Assembly (NCBI GenBank): GCA_023144005.1
Contig: JAGLGN010000024.1
Location: 1-64,000, forward strand
Origin: a bacterium
Lineage (GTDB): Bacteria; AUK180
DNA: 64,000 nt
Direction: 5' to 3'
Part shown: in pieces, positions 37,601 to 46,323 of the stretch
Layout: every line of letters begins with the position of its first letter
How positions within the stretch are numbered: position 1 is the stretch's first letter
The notes under the pieces: model-generated
Database searches by the model: none
Told to the model about the DNA's origin: nothing
What the model saw: only the letters and a program-made list of their open reading frames with translations
Translations under genes and position numbers: made by a program

Positions 37601-37751
37601 GAAATATCATTCAGCAAAGACGGAACAGGACAAAGAACTCTATCAGAAACAAATTTACGTCTTAGATAGGAAGATCGATGACCTTGTTTATAAATTGTAT
37701 GGATTGACGGATGAAGAGATTGAGATTGTAGAGGGAAAATTTAAGAATTGA
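34629..37751 (+). CDS. Type IIG-like restriction enzyme/adenine methyltransferase
   Basis: 1040 residues. The N-terminal region has a PD-(D/E)xK nuclease pattern, EPDYELW (about 81-87) and FMEAKDP (about 103-109), like type I R-subunit N-domains. The N6-adenine methylase follows: motif I DPACGSGSFLLGAYEYLL at about 425-442 and motif IV NPPY at about 604-607. The C-terminal 350 residues would be the target-recognition domain. Eco57I/type IIG enzymes have this plan. PglX of BREX is an alternative but there are no BREX partners here. The start follows AAAGGGGTTACT. The region is visibly AT-richer than neighbouring operons and the SIR2 gene overlaps its end by four bases. Confidence 0.9.
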   Translation: MENKKYTKTEAKESVKKLVVSFHNEFGDTANAGRKEAQVEDKYIKPLFSFLNWNIHSLGMDRGREEFRVQTSQKLRTSTKEPDYELWIPDKASQEMRRILFMEAKDPKYDLSKEVKYIRQAYQYAHSSLSLSDNPSKWTNLSILTDFEEFRLFDCRDPYPLIENDVNIFNKYIVKPFDMKYPQYITEFNLLWDVFERNNVYNGSLSEFQVTEKDLKKSRIAPDQRFLDDLRTWRLAFAKSMYKSNKEVSNEFLTAATQLMINRIIFLKMLTDRDIEEDYLTKILDKIKNEKKEISIYDSCRDIFEGLNKTYNGDIFQRRGEFDFVKIENGVFKSVIESLIPEKSVYTLAAMPVEIIGNAYEQFLGEVIVHKGRGISSERKPEVQKAGGVYYTPKYIVDYIVENTVGEKLKSCKKPSDVEKIKILDPACGSGSFLLGAYEYLLSWHEAYFVKEIEKMLEKGKSSSNITKKFKEEIKYYPISEEIGGHKFLIHLTSKVKRKILLNNLFGVDIDSNAIEITKFSLSMKALEGLNKREIGDDVTLFHEQILPSLENNIKCGNSLIGNDYFEDKLQFDDRELKEINPFDWEAEFPYIFNDGGFDCAIGNPPYLPFHLGSKEIKKYFCTNYQSAIGKYDQYIIFTEKSLQLLKNQGEFGFIIPNKFIHSNYGKGLKKVILKRNIRVITDFGDIQIFSNATNYPCILIIRNNEKWDSFKYNKVSHILSERFSYNVLEINQKTLNTDSWLLISEREGKIVKKIVSDNIPLKKISIAITQGIRTGLLTIFYNNINKEFVRLRKIERKLIKPIFHGKNVKRYYSTVDFNNDIMLFPYKDDCKSPIDINEFPNTKMYLEGYKEKLLSRKDSGKVFRNVNKKWFEFWDSKYISFTSPKIVFPDISKANNFYLDEDGIGYLNTCYAIILKEASMYRFVLGILNSTLIEFFIKKNSPYIRGGYYRYKTKYIEKIPIPYIDNSDLNFIPSYNKIVDYVDRMLLFQGKYHSAKTEQDKELYQKQIYVLDRKIDDLVYKLYGLTDEEIEIVEGKFKN

Positions 37752-38713
37752 GAAGCAGAAGAGAAAAACCAATTGATTTCTCATCAGAAGAATACAGAGA
37801 ATTTGTGTCCAAGGTTAAAGTTGAAGGTGCATATTTCTTTATTGGTGCGGGTTTTGCCAAATTATTGGATTTTCCATTATGGTATGGATTAGTAAATGAG
37901 CTTGTTCAATATTTCTGGGAGAATCGCAGTCAAATTAAACGAAAAAAACTTACATTTAGCCATATAGAGAGTCTGAAGAATAATCAGAGATATGCATATG
38001 TCATGGATTATCTCTTTTCGCTAAATAAAGAGTTGTTTTACAGTGGAGTAGAAGAAAGCCTAGGAAAAGAACTCAAATCCGAGGCGAAAGAAAAAATTTA
38101 TTTCCTTCGAAAACTTTGCAGAGCCCGCTTTCCAGATAAAACTCCAAAATATCCTATATTGACAACGAATTTAGATACATCTATCGAAAAATGTTTTAAC
38201 ATTTCTAATGTTAATTATTCTCAAGAGACATTTATTGATGATGTGACAAGTCAGATATTTTATCTACATGGGAGAATCCATTCACAAAAATGTGATGATA
38301 GGGACCGAAGAAAAGACTGGATATTGACTCAAGAGGATTATTTGAATCAATATCTAAGTGAAATCAGTAAATTAAATGTATTTCTTCAAAATATATTTAA
38401 TAAGAAAACAGTTATCTTTGTTGGTTATGGTTTAAAGGAATTCGAAATTCTTCAGGCGATTGCGAAAAGAAATTCAATTGCAGAGAAAGAATTCAGAATT
38501 CAGCATTACGCATTTCAAGCGATTTATAAATTAAACGAAAACGAAGTAGAAGTAAATGAAAAGGTCTTGAAAGATCGGTTCAATATACATTTATTGAAAT
38601 TTGGCATTGAACTATCAGGATGGGATGGACTAATGCATAATTTTAGTTATTTAGTTGATGCAATATGTGATGAAGAATATCCAGAGCCAGGAGATAGTAA
38701 AAGTGAGCAGTAA
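37748..38713 (+). CDS. SIR2-like NADase, putative defence effector
   Basis: 321 residues, a SIR2 domain nearly from end to end: FIGAGFAK (about 31-38) is the NAD-binding Gly-Ala-Gly loop, TTNLD (139-143) carries the conserved Asn/Asp, LHG (173-175) the catalytic-type His, and GYGLKEFE (226-233) the late Rossmann motif. Bacterial SIR2 proteins in defence loci degrade NAD+ on phage infection. No SLOG or other sensor domain is visible, unlike ThsA. The start is TTG, overlapping the methylase stop. The next frame begins eleven bases before its end. Confidence 0.88.
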   Translation: MRSRREKPIDFSSEEYREFVSKVKVEGAYFFIGAGFAKLLDFPLWYGLVNELVQYFWENRSQIKRKKLTFSHIESLKNNQRYAYVMDYLFSLNKELFYSGVEESLGKELKSEAKEKIYFLRKLCRARFPDKTPKYPILTTNLDTSIEKCFNISNVNYSQETFIDDVTSQIFYLHGRIHSQKCDDRDRRKDWILTQEDYLNQYLSEISKLNVFLQNIFNKKTVIFVGYGLKEFEILQAIAKRNSIAEKEFRIQHYAFQAIYKLNENEVEVNEKVLKDRFNIHLLKFGIELSGWDGLMHNFSYLVDAICDEEYPEPGDSKSEQ

Positions 38714-41700
38714 AGTATTTATATCGTACTCGAGTAAAGATAAAGAATTTGTAAAAAAACTTATAAGAGAATTGAACAGGAAAAAAGTAAATATCTGGAT
38801 AGATGAGTTTGAGATAAAAGTAGGTGATAGCATAATTGAAAAAATCACGGAAGGCTTATCCGAAAGTTCATATTTGATTATTGTGCTTTCAAAGCATTCT
38901 TTGAAAAGTAAATGGGTTGAAAAAGAGCTAAAGATCTCGTTAATGCTTCAACTCAACAAGGGAGCAATAAAAATCTTCCCGCTATTGTACAAAATAGACT
39001 TTGACGAAATCCCACTATTTTTGCAAGACATTAAAGGATTAAAAATTGATGATGAAATTTCTGAAAACGCTATATCTGGGTTGATAGAACCAATATTACA
39101 CTCTCAAAAAGGTGTAAGCGTTCTAGAATTGCAAAGTACCTTTTTTCGGGGGGCGGAATATATTGATGAGATTCTACTTGAAGAGAATCCTTCAATAAAG
39201 AAAGTTAATGTGGTAATCGAATTACTATCAAAGGATTCTTTTAGGAATTATTTTCTAAAGAGAGTGAATAGTGTTGAGTGGTTGAGTTTATTGCAGAAAC
39301 TAGGTTACTTTAATCCTATAAATATTCCAAATGTCGAAGAGCAAGTAATTCGAGGGCAAAAAACGAGAATGATTCCATTTTGGCGGCCCTTGACTTATTT
39401 GGAGCTTCTATCATCCAGACCTTCAAATGATAGACGAATTCAGGATAGTTTGGTAGGAATTATAAAAGATGTAAGTGAATATATTTATACTCATGAAGAG
39501 AAATATGATAATAGAATCTTCTGGTATTTCATAAAAATATTAAGCAATTTACCAGAAGAGCTAATCACAAATGATGTTATTGAGCTTATTCCAAATTGGG
39601 TTAGACTAAATTGGGATCGTCATTTAATCTCTTCTGAAATAATGGAGAACTTGTTACCCAAATTGTTAAATGAAAATCAGAAAAAAGCTTTAAAACTTAT
39701 TCAAATTATAACTAGTGTTGTAAAGATCAAAGAGGAGAAATCAGTGTTTTCTCCAGGATATTCTTTTGAATTGCTTCTAGATAAATATTGGCTTGAAGAA
39801 GGATTCAAGAAAAACTCAGAATTGATTACAGAGAAATGTGGAGTTCATGCAATAAAGAAAATATTAGAAAACATTGATGTAATTTTAAGGAAAAGTGAAA
39901 CAAGTATATATTTCGATGAGGATGAAAAGGAATTAGTATTTAAAGAAAGGAAAACTCATTATATGCTATCCTATGAAAGTAGGCAGGTCGATATTAAAAA
40001 AAATGAGATTGATAATATATTTAGTGATATATTGGAAAAGGAACCCTTGAGGGTTCTATCTTCTTCCAAGGAATTCAAGTATATTAATTCAAAGGTTCAT
40101 AAATTGATGAGAAATCATTTCGGTCTTGGAACTTGGAATAGTTTTTGGGACGACAAGGAATATGCACTTGATTCATTAGATGTATTAACGAAAATAATAA
40201 AAAATTTAGCTCTGGAAATTGTGAATATGGAAGAATACTTGGATGACCTGTTTAAATTACTTCCGGAATTTCTAATAGAGAATTATTTATATTACCCGAA
40301 ATTTGCATTATATATTATTGGCTGTAATGTCAAAGCTTTCTCCGAAGTGTTTGTGCAATTTGTCGGTGAGAAGTATTTGTATATATTCGAATCAACTGAA
40401 TTTCACGATGAAATCCGACACATTTTGGAAGGTCTTCAGAATTATAAAGAGGAAATATTAACAGGAAACATTTTAGAAAAGTTGGAAACTCTTATTAACA
40501 AGATACCACAGTATCATTATTATCTTGATGATCCTGATGGCTATGGAGAAGACGTTCGGCAACGTTACTATAATGCTCTTTCATGGTGTCCCAAATATGA
40601 AAAAATGATTACAAAAGAAACTAAATTGGCACCAATAATTGGCAAAGCAATAGTTACAACAGGTATCCCCGAAAAAGATCAGTACATAATATCAATTGAG
40701 GAGCTTAATCGAAAGAACAATAATGAGATTTCAAAAATATTGAAGAATAAGAAAACATCAAATAGTGAGTTCTGGCGGATATTTGAAACAGCAATATCAA
40801 TAGAACCTTTTAAATATAGTATTGACATGAAACCTTTTCGGAAAGCTCCATATTGCCAGTTAGAAGCTCTTTTTAACGGATTTGAGAAGGCAATAAAGGA
40901 TGGAAATAGGGATAAGATTAAATTCGAAAATCTATTGAACTTTATTCAAGAAATGCTTGAAGATGAGGAATTTTGGCTAGATAAGTATAACACTAAGAAT
41001 TATTGGGGCTCCTCTAAGCATACCGATGTTTTAAGAGAGATTTACGACTTGTTATCCAAAATACTGCATGAGACCACAGAAATTTATGCCAATTACTCTG
41101 AAATGATTATAGACATATTGTCTAGATTACTAAAATCGGAACTTTCAGAGATTGGCTTGAAGAGAAATTTGGAAGTAACAGGGGACAGAGACATTCTAAA
41201 CTTCATTATGTTAAATAACTCAGCTTCTGTACTTAGAGTGGGATTTTTCCTGCTATTAAAGCTAATGAATTTGAAGAATCCCAAATATTCTGAAAATATA
41301 AGACATCTCAAAGGGATTCTGCTAAAAGAAATGGATATTTTGATAAAAACAAAGAACGTGGTGGGATATTCAATACTTGGATATTTTGCTACAAATTTTC
41401 TTGCAATAGATAAGGAATATATTGAAAGGCATGTAAATAGTGCAATGCGTCTGAATGATATTGAAATATGGAAGTACTTTATGGAGGGATATATTTGCCG
41501 TTCACTATTGAATGAAGATTCATATCTTCTTATGAAAGAGAATCTGTCTTATGCACTGGATAATATGGACATTATTGAAGTAAATTCAAGAGAACGCTTG
41601 ATTCAGCAGCTATCACTGTACTATTTATGGGGATATGAAGGCACCTCATCAGGTTTATTATATAATCTGCTTATGAAAAATAATCCTGAATACATAACAG

Positions 41701-42221
41701 AACTGCTATATTATTTATGGTCATTGAAAGATGAAATTCTCATGAGGGATAGAGAAAGGGGAGAAAAGGGAGGATCGAGGATACTAGAAATCTGGAAATG
41801 CATTTACGAGGAGTATAAGGAAATCCCGAAAGAAGAATTGACAGATGATCAGAAAAAGATGCTATCAGTTTTGGGAAATCTTGCGGTTTATTTGGTTGAG
41901 CTTAAGAAGTCATTTAAATTGCTCAAACTATCAGCCCCTTGGAGTGATTATTATTATAACTCCCACTACTTCATAGAATATATAAATAATTTAAAAAATA
42001 AAGGTAATAATCATACAGAATCTGCAAAGTACATAAGTGAAATCTATTTAGCGATGCTTGCTGAGTCAACGCCAACATACTACGAAGAACACATAATCGA
42101 AATAGTTGAATACCTGTATCGAAATCCACCCTCAAAGAAAGATGCAGATAGGATTTGCAATATTTATGGAGAAAGGGGTAATAACTTCTTGAAACCAACT
42201 TATGATAAATATAATAAATAA
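38703..42221 (+). CDS. TIR domain protein with ~1000-residue helical C-terminal region
   Basis: 1172 residues from GTG 38703 (AGGAGA eight bases upstream; it overlaps SIR2 by eleven bases). The TIR domain spans about 3-135: KVFISYSSKDKEFV (4-17), IWIDEFEIKVGDSI (31-44) and WVEKEL (71-76), with Glu75 in the position of the catalytic NADase glutamate. The rest is a long, Leu/Ile/Lys/Glu-rich helical region of solenoid character, including NSVEWLSLLQKLGYFNP and MIPFWRPLTYLELL (about 200-250), like ends of some NACHT/STAND defence proteins. I see no P-loop, so it appears to lack the NTPase of STAND sensors. Confidence 0.88.
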   Translation: MSSKVFISYSSKDKEFVKKLIRELNRKKVNIWIDEFEIKVGDSIIEKITEGLSESSYLIIVLSKHSLKSKWVEKELKISLMLQLNKGAIKIFPLLYKIDFDEIPLFLQDIKGLKIDDEISENAISGLIEPILHSQKGVSVLELQSTFFRGAEYIDEILLEENPSIKKVNVVIELLSKDSFRNYFLKRVNSVEWLSLLQKLGYFNPINIPNVEEQVIRGQKTRMIPFWRPLTYLELLSSRPSNDRRIQDSLVGIIKDVSEYIYTHEEKYDNRIFWYFIKILSNLPEELITNDVIELIPNWVRLNWDRHLISSEIMENLLPKLLNENQKKALKLIQIITSVVKIKEEKSVFSPGYSFELLLDKYWLEEGFKKNSELITEKCGVHAIKKILENIDVILRKSETSIYFDEDEKELVFKERKTHYMLSYESRQVDIKKNEIDNIFSDILEKEPLRVLSSSKEFKYINSKVHKLMRNHFGLGTWNSFWDDKEYALDSLDVLTKIIKNLALEIVNMEEYLDDLFKLLPEFLIENYLYYPKFALYIIGCNVKAFSEVFVQFVGEKYLYIFESTEFHDEIRHILEGLQNYKEEILTGNILEKLETLINKIPQYHYYLDDPDGYGEDVRQRYYNALSWCPKYEKMITKETKLAPIIGKAIVTTGIPEKDQYIISIEELNRKNNNEISKILKNKKTSNSEFWRIFETAISIEPFKYSIDMKPFRKAPYCQLEALFNGFEKAIKDGNRDKIKFENLLNFIQEMLEDEEFWLDKYNTKNYWGSSKHTDVLREIYDLLSKILHETTEIYANYSEMIIDILSRLLKSELSEIGLKRNLEVTGDRDILNFIMLNNSASVLRVGFFLLLKLMNLKNPKYSENIRHLKGILLKEMDILIKTKNVVGYSILGYFATNFLAIDKEYIERHVNSAMRLNDIEIWKYFMEGYICRSLLNEDSYLLMKENLSYALDNMDIIEVNSRERLIQQLSLYYLWGYEGTSSGLLYNLLMKNNPEYITELLYYLWSLKDEILMRDRERGEKGGSRILEIWKCIYEEYKEIPKEELTDDQKKMLSVLGNLAVYLVELKKSFKLLKLSAPWSDYYYNSHYFIEYINNLKNKGNNHTESAKYISEIYLAMLAESTPTYYEEHIIEIVEYLYRNPPSKKDADRICNIYGERGNNFLKPTYDKYNK

Positions 42222-42230
42222 GGAGCAAAA

Positions 42231-43361
42231 ATGAATCTGAATGTCTTCCATGATAAGGCATTGAAAATACCAATTAATTATGCTGGAAATATTATTAATC
42301 AATTGGACAAGCAATACAAGAAATACTTCGATTTCCTAGAAACAAACAAAAACCATGAATTGTTTAAAGAAGTGTGGAAAGAAATAAGAACTATCAGAAA
42401 TATTTCAAAAGTAATTATCAAATCAATAGAATATTTCTATCATGGCAAAAAGAATGAGGGATATCGTGGTGTCAAGCATATATTTGATAAATACCAACAC
42501 CATGCTGCATATCTATTGAAACCAGTCACGGGTCCTTTATTTCGTATCCGTATAAGCTCGAATTATTCTCTCGATATTTGTGACCTCCTTCATATTCCTT
42601 TTGAGAAAAGATACTTAATTTCTAATCAGAGATACAGTATTTCAGGAATCCCGTGCTTATACTTGGGGAGTTCAATGTACGTGTGCTGGGAAGAGATGGC
42701 GCGACCCAACTTTAATGACATTCATTGCATTTGCCTAGTTCCCAAGGAAACTATTTCGATACTTGATTTTAGTAAGACACCTCTTGATTATATCAAAGAT
42801 TTTGATCTTAGGAATCGTCCTTCAGAGAATGGAATACCACCAGAAGAAATTAAATATGCAATTTCTTACTTCATATTTTTCCCACTTATAATCTCCTGCT
42901 GCTTAATACCCCAATATCGTAATTCAACATTTTTTCCAGAATATATAATTCCACAATATCTTATGGAATATCTAATCCACTCAGATATCGACGGTGTTTC
43001 ATATACATCAGTGAGGAAAAATAGTGAAAATTCTGATAGCAGATTATGCGCAAATTACGCATTTCCAAGCAAAACGCCGAAAAAGAAAGGAATAGACAGA
43101 AAACTTATGGAGAAGTTCTACACCACAACGCCATATTCATATTATTGTTCGTTTTTGGAAACAATGCATTTCAAATCAACACCCTCAAGGAGGGATAATC
43201 AGGGATGGCGATTGTATTTAACATCAAATACAGGTGCTGCACATTATGAGTTTACGGAATTTCACTTATTCGAAAGCTTTATGATAGAAAAATATAGGCG
43301 TGATAAATACTACTTAAACCGACAAACATGGAAGAAGGCATTAGAAGGAGTTAATAAATGA
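42231..43361 (+). CDS. RES domain protein (putative NAD+-degrading toxin)
   Basis: 376 residues. An N-terminal helical domain (about 1-95), possibly one of the HEPN/RES-associated types, precedes a RES domain: LFRIRIS (103-109), YSISGIPCLYLGSS (135-148), the conserved Glu in CWEEM (about 154), PQYLMEYLI (241-249) and DGVSYTSV (254-261), giving the Arg-Glu-Ser trio that names the family. RES toxins of Xre-RES toxin-antitoxin pairs degrade NAD+. No Xre antitoxin gene is nearby. AAGGAG lies before the ATG, nine bases after the TIR gene, and the stop overlaps the next ATG by four bases. Confidence 0.82.
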   Translation: MNLNVFHDKALKIPINYAGNIINQLDKQYKKYFDFLETNKNHELFKEVWKEIRTIRNISKVIIKSIEYFYHGKKNEGYRGVKHIFDKYQHHAAYLLKPVTGPLFRIRISSNYSLDICDLLHIPFEKRYLISNQRYSISGIPCLYLGSSMYVCWEEMARPNFNDIHCICLVPKETISILDFSKTPLDYIKDFDLRNRPSENGIPPEEIKYAISYFIFFPLIISCCLIPQYRNSTFFPEYIIPQYLMEYLIHSDIDGVSYTSVRKNSENSDSRLCANYAFPSKTPKKKGIDRKLMEKFYTTTPYSYYCSFLETMHFKSTPSRRDNQGWRLYLTSNTGAAHYEFTEFHLFESFMIEKYRRDKYYLNRQTWKKALEGVNK

Positions 43362-44914
43362 TACAAGAAATAGTACTAAATAATAACAAAGGGATCAAGA
43401 AATTAAAGCTATCTAACTTAGGAAAGATAAATGTCTTTGTAGGTAGAAACAATTCCGGAAAAACTGCCATATTAAATGCAATACTGGAAAAACACCTTAT
43501 TCAAGCAATGGAGGCTATGTTTAATATAGGAATTTACCAGGAACTGTATGCTAGTTTGGACGACAAGTCTAAATTTGATTTTGAATATTTTTATCAGTTT
43601 ATGAAGTCATTTGAAAAATACTTCAAGCAGAATATAGGAGAATTTTCATTCAATCGAAATCGAGAATCGGAGGCAACCTTTCTAATTCAAAGACTTAAAG
43701 GTTTCGTTGGCATATCTAATTCAAAAGTTCGAAGTGATTATTTGGGTAAACAAACAAAATTTAATACTACTCTTAAGAATGAATTTCAGAAAAATAATAC
43801 GGTAGTATTCTTTGATTCAAAAAGGGCTTTAGCCGATGAATTTTCAATTTCCAATTCGTTCAATTATGTAGATATTATTAATCCAAAACAATTGGATGGA
43901 AAAGAATTCCTAACTTATTTACACTACGGTCGCAACCGGAAGAAGAGCTCATCTGAAAATAAAATATTTGCATTTATCAATGATTTGTTCGCAGAAATCA
44001 CGCAAAATGCTGAATTCGAAATGGACTTAGAAGAGCAAAATCACAATACTAAGAATATTATTCTGTATTTCAAAGAAAGGTATCAAGATGATAGTTATCC
44101 TTCAAAATATTGTGGAACTGGATATAAAGAGATTCTTCTCCTATTATTTGCGGCAGCAAATCCGAAATTCAAAACAGTTATCATAGATGAACCAGAGAAT
44201 TTTCTCCATCCTGAATTCCAGAGAAAGTTATTAGCTATTTTTAAAGATAAATCAGATAAACAGTATTTCATTGCCACACATTCTTCGGTTCTTTTAGATG
44301 AAAGATATGTTGATAGGATATTTCAAGTAAATAACTCTGGAGAAATCACTGCTGAAGAGATAACAAGCAAAGCGATCGTTCTAAATGAATTAGGATATTC
44401 ACCAATCGATAATTTGACATCAGATTTGATAATTTTATGCGAGGGACCTTCGGACAAAAGAGTAATTAACGAAGTATTAGAAAAAATGGAATTAACCGAC
44501 AAATATAGTGTAAAATATTTGTTCTTGGGCGGTGATATCATGTCTCAAGTTGATGTCGATGTAGTTCTTCAGATAAGCAAAACAATCGCAATAATTGATT
44601 CAGATCCAGGGAGTAGAAAGGAAAGAAATCGTTTTAAAGAATTGTGCAAGGAGAATGGAATCCCATGCTATCAAACAAAAAGGTACGCCATTGAAAACTA
44701 CTTCACAGTAGAAGCATTGAGGGAAGCGTTTGGTAGTAAAATTCCTTCAGAAATTGAAGAAATCAATCCAGATGAAAAACTGGAAAAGCAGATCGGGATT
44801 AACGTAAAAAAAGGTAATCAGAAGATTATTAAGGCTATGGCTATCGAGGATATCAAGGGAACGGATATCTATGAAGGTTTCTTTTTAAGAGTAAAAGAAT
44901 TATTGGAGAGATGA
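43358..44914 (+). CDS. OLD family ATPase with C-terminal TOPRIM nuclease domain
   Basis: 518 residues. The ABC/SMC-type ATPase has Walker A GRNNSGKTA (29-37), Walker B TVIIDEPENFLHPEF (about 272-286) and the switch His in IATHSSVLLD (about 305-314). The TOPRIM domain has the Glu of LCEGPSDK (about 360-367) and the DSDPGS aspartates (about 413-418). This is the plan of OLD nucleases and Gabija GajA. No UvrD/GajB helicase is beside it. The ATG overlaps the RES gene stop (ATGA), placing both in one translational unit. A 93-base gap follows before the DUF2971 gene. Confidence 0.92.
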   Translation: MIQEIVLNNNKGIKKLKLSNLGKINVFVGRNNSGKTAILNAILEKHLIQAMEAMFNIGIYQELYASLDDKSKFDFEYFYQFMKSFEKYFKQNIGEFSFNRNRESEATFLIQRLKGFVGISNSKVRSDYLGKQTKFNTTLKNEFQKNNTVVFFDSKRALADEFSISNSFNYVDIINPKQLDGKEFLTYLHYGRNRKKSSSENKIFAFINDLFAEITQNAEFEMDLEEQNHNTKNIILYFKERYQDDSYPSKYCGTGYKEILLLLFAAANPKFKTVIIDEPENFLHPEFQRKLLAIFKDKSDKQYFIATHSSVLLDERYVDRIFQVNNSGEITAEEITSKAIVLNELGYSPIDNLTSDLIILCEGPSDKRVINEVLEKMELTDKYSVKYLFLGGDIMSQVDVDVVLQISKTIAIIDSDPGSRKERNRFKELCKENGIPCYQTKRYAIENYFTVEALREAFGSKIPSEIEEINPDEKLEKQIGINVKKGNQKIIKAMAIEDIKGTDIYEGFFLRVKELLER

Positions 44915-45007
44915 GAAATCATAATGTGAAAGGGGTTCTTTGAAAGCAATTGGTCAGGATTGAAGCAACGCTTTACTTGCACCGTGGATAGATAAAAGGA
45001 GGAGAAT

Positions 45008-45760
45008 ATGTGGGAACATCACGTCGCGTTTTCAAGACCAGATGAAGAAGCTAAAATCTGGAGATACATGAACATACCAAAGTTTTTATCTATAATAACG
45101 AGGAATCAACTTTTCTTTCCGAACTTATCTACATTCGATGATCCCTGTGAGGGACTAACTCCAGCAGAGACAAGAAAAGATTATGAAATATTTTTTGAGC
45201 CCTATATTCATAGTGAAGATGATCAAGAGAGAGTGAACAAGCAAATTGAGAGCTTGATGAAGTTGCCTAGCGCTAATAAAGATTTGTATTATGTATCTTG
45301 TTGGCATTTGAACATAGGAGAGTCTGATGCGATGTGGAGGCTGTATTCAAAACTTGGCGAAGGAATAGCTATTCAATCCACTTATGATAGATTCAGAAGA
45401 AGCCTAAATAGTGCAGAAATTCCGATTCACATTGGGATGATCAAATATATAGACTATTCAAAAGAGAAAGTCCCAATTGGCAATATATTTTTTCCACTTT
45501 TACGAAAACGATTAAGTTTTATACACGAGCAAGAAATAAGGGCTGTGGCACAAATTGAGAGGGAAGATCAAAAGGGCTTTACCGCCCTCACCGCTCGTGG
45601 AATTTATTTCCCTATCGATTTAGATATCTTAATTGATTCTATTTATATCTCTCCAAAGTCTCCTTTATGGATAAAGGAAATGGTGATGGACATACTTGAG
45701 AAATATGAGATCAAGAAAAACGTAATTCAATCTGATTTATATTCAGAGAATCTATACTAA
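45008..45760 (+). CDS. DUF2971 family protein
   Basis: 250 residues matching the DUF2971 pattern: IWRYMNIPKFLSIITRNQLFF (about 17-37), a DDPCEG turn, SCWHLNIGESDAMWRLYSKLGEGIAI (about 97-122) and FIHEQEIRAVAQ (about 176-187). Members are frequent in prophage and defence neighbourhoods and their activity is not established to my knowledge. AGGAGG lies immediately before ATG 45008. It is eleven bases from the next gene and in the same direction as the TIR/RES/OLD genes, so I include it in the same unit, although the 93-base gap before it could hold a separate promoter. Confidence 0.82.
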   Translation: MWEHHVAFSRPDEEAKIWRYMNIPKFLSIITRNQLFFPNLSTFDDPCEGLTPAETRKDYEIFFEPYIHSEDDQERVNKQIESLMKLPSANKDLYYVSCWHLNIGESDAMWRLYSKLGEGIAIQSTYDRFRRSLNSAEIPIHIGMIKYIDYSKEKVPIGNIFFPLLRKRLSFIHEQEIRAVAQIEREDQKGFTALTARGIYFPIDLDILIDSIYISPKSPLWIKEMVMDILEKYEIKKNVIQSDLYSENLY

Positions 45761-45771
45761 AAGGAGGAAAG

Positions 45772-46323
45772 ATGGCAATTGAATTATTTAAAAATCAACA
45801 AATTAGTTGTCATGATCACGGTTATGTTAGGAAAAACGTGGAAAAGAGCGAATACCATCTTCATAAAACTTTTGGAAACAGAAAAGATCAATGGGTAAAG
45901 ATCTACCCCTTCCGAAAAGAGAAACTTGAATTTCCCAAAAACATTGACCTTGAAGAGAGAAAGTTAATCAAAAAGAAATTGGATAAAGAAATAGAACAAA
46001 ATCCAGAAAAAATACAAAAGATATTTGAAAAACTCTATGATCAAGTAAAGCAATTGAAATCTTCAATGTCGGATGAATCTCTGATAAAATTCGCGAATGA
46101 GTTAGCAACTGAGTTGGGGCTTTCGAAGGCGATGAGTGTGTTTAAGAAGTCCTTGAAGAAATATATAGAATTTAGTACTACACATCAGGACAGAAATAGG
46201 ACATACTATATTTCCCAGAAAATTTCAGCTCTAGACCCCAAAATTACAGTTGGAGAGGGTAAAATTGTTTATTATAAAAGCACCAAATATAACGGGAGAA
46301 GGAGTAAGGGCAAAACTTACTGA
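45772..46323 (+). CDS. Basic hypothetical protein at end of defence unit
   Basis: 183 residues, strongly Lys-rich (runs such as ERKLIKKKLDKEIEQ), with a central helical stretch (about 60-130) and no signal or membrane segment. I recognise no family. AGGAGG precedes the ATG, eleven bases after the DUF2971 stop, so the two are probably cotranscribed. The N-terminus has a CHDHGYVRKN stretch with closely spaced Cys/His, which might bind metal but is too short to call. Confidence 0.7.
   Translation: MAIELFKNQQISCHDHGYVRKNVEKSEYHLHKTFGNRKDQWVKIYPFRKEKLEFPKNIDLEERKLIKKKLDKEIEQNPEKIQKIFEKLYDQVKQLKSSMSDESLIKFANELATELGLSKAMSVFKKSLKKYIEFSTTHQDRNRTYYISQKISALDPKITVGEGKIVYYKSTKYNGRRSKGKTY

Noticed and set aside
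34629-37751. PglX of a BREX system
   Set aside because: No BrxA/B/C/L or PglZ genes are adjacent, and the N-terminal PD-(D/E)xK-like motif fits a type IIG enzyme better.
37748-42221. A standard Thoeris system
   Set aside because: SIR2 and TIR are both present, but the SIR2 protein shows no SLOG-like domain and the TIR protein is 1172 residues rather than a small ThsB. Kept only as a comparison.
43358-44914. Gabija GajA
   Set aside because: The architecture is similar but no UvrD-like GajB gene accompanies it.
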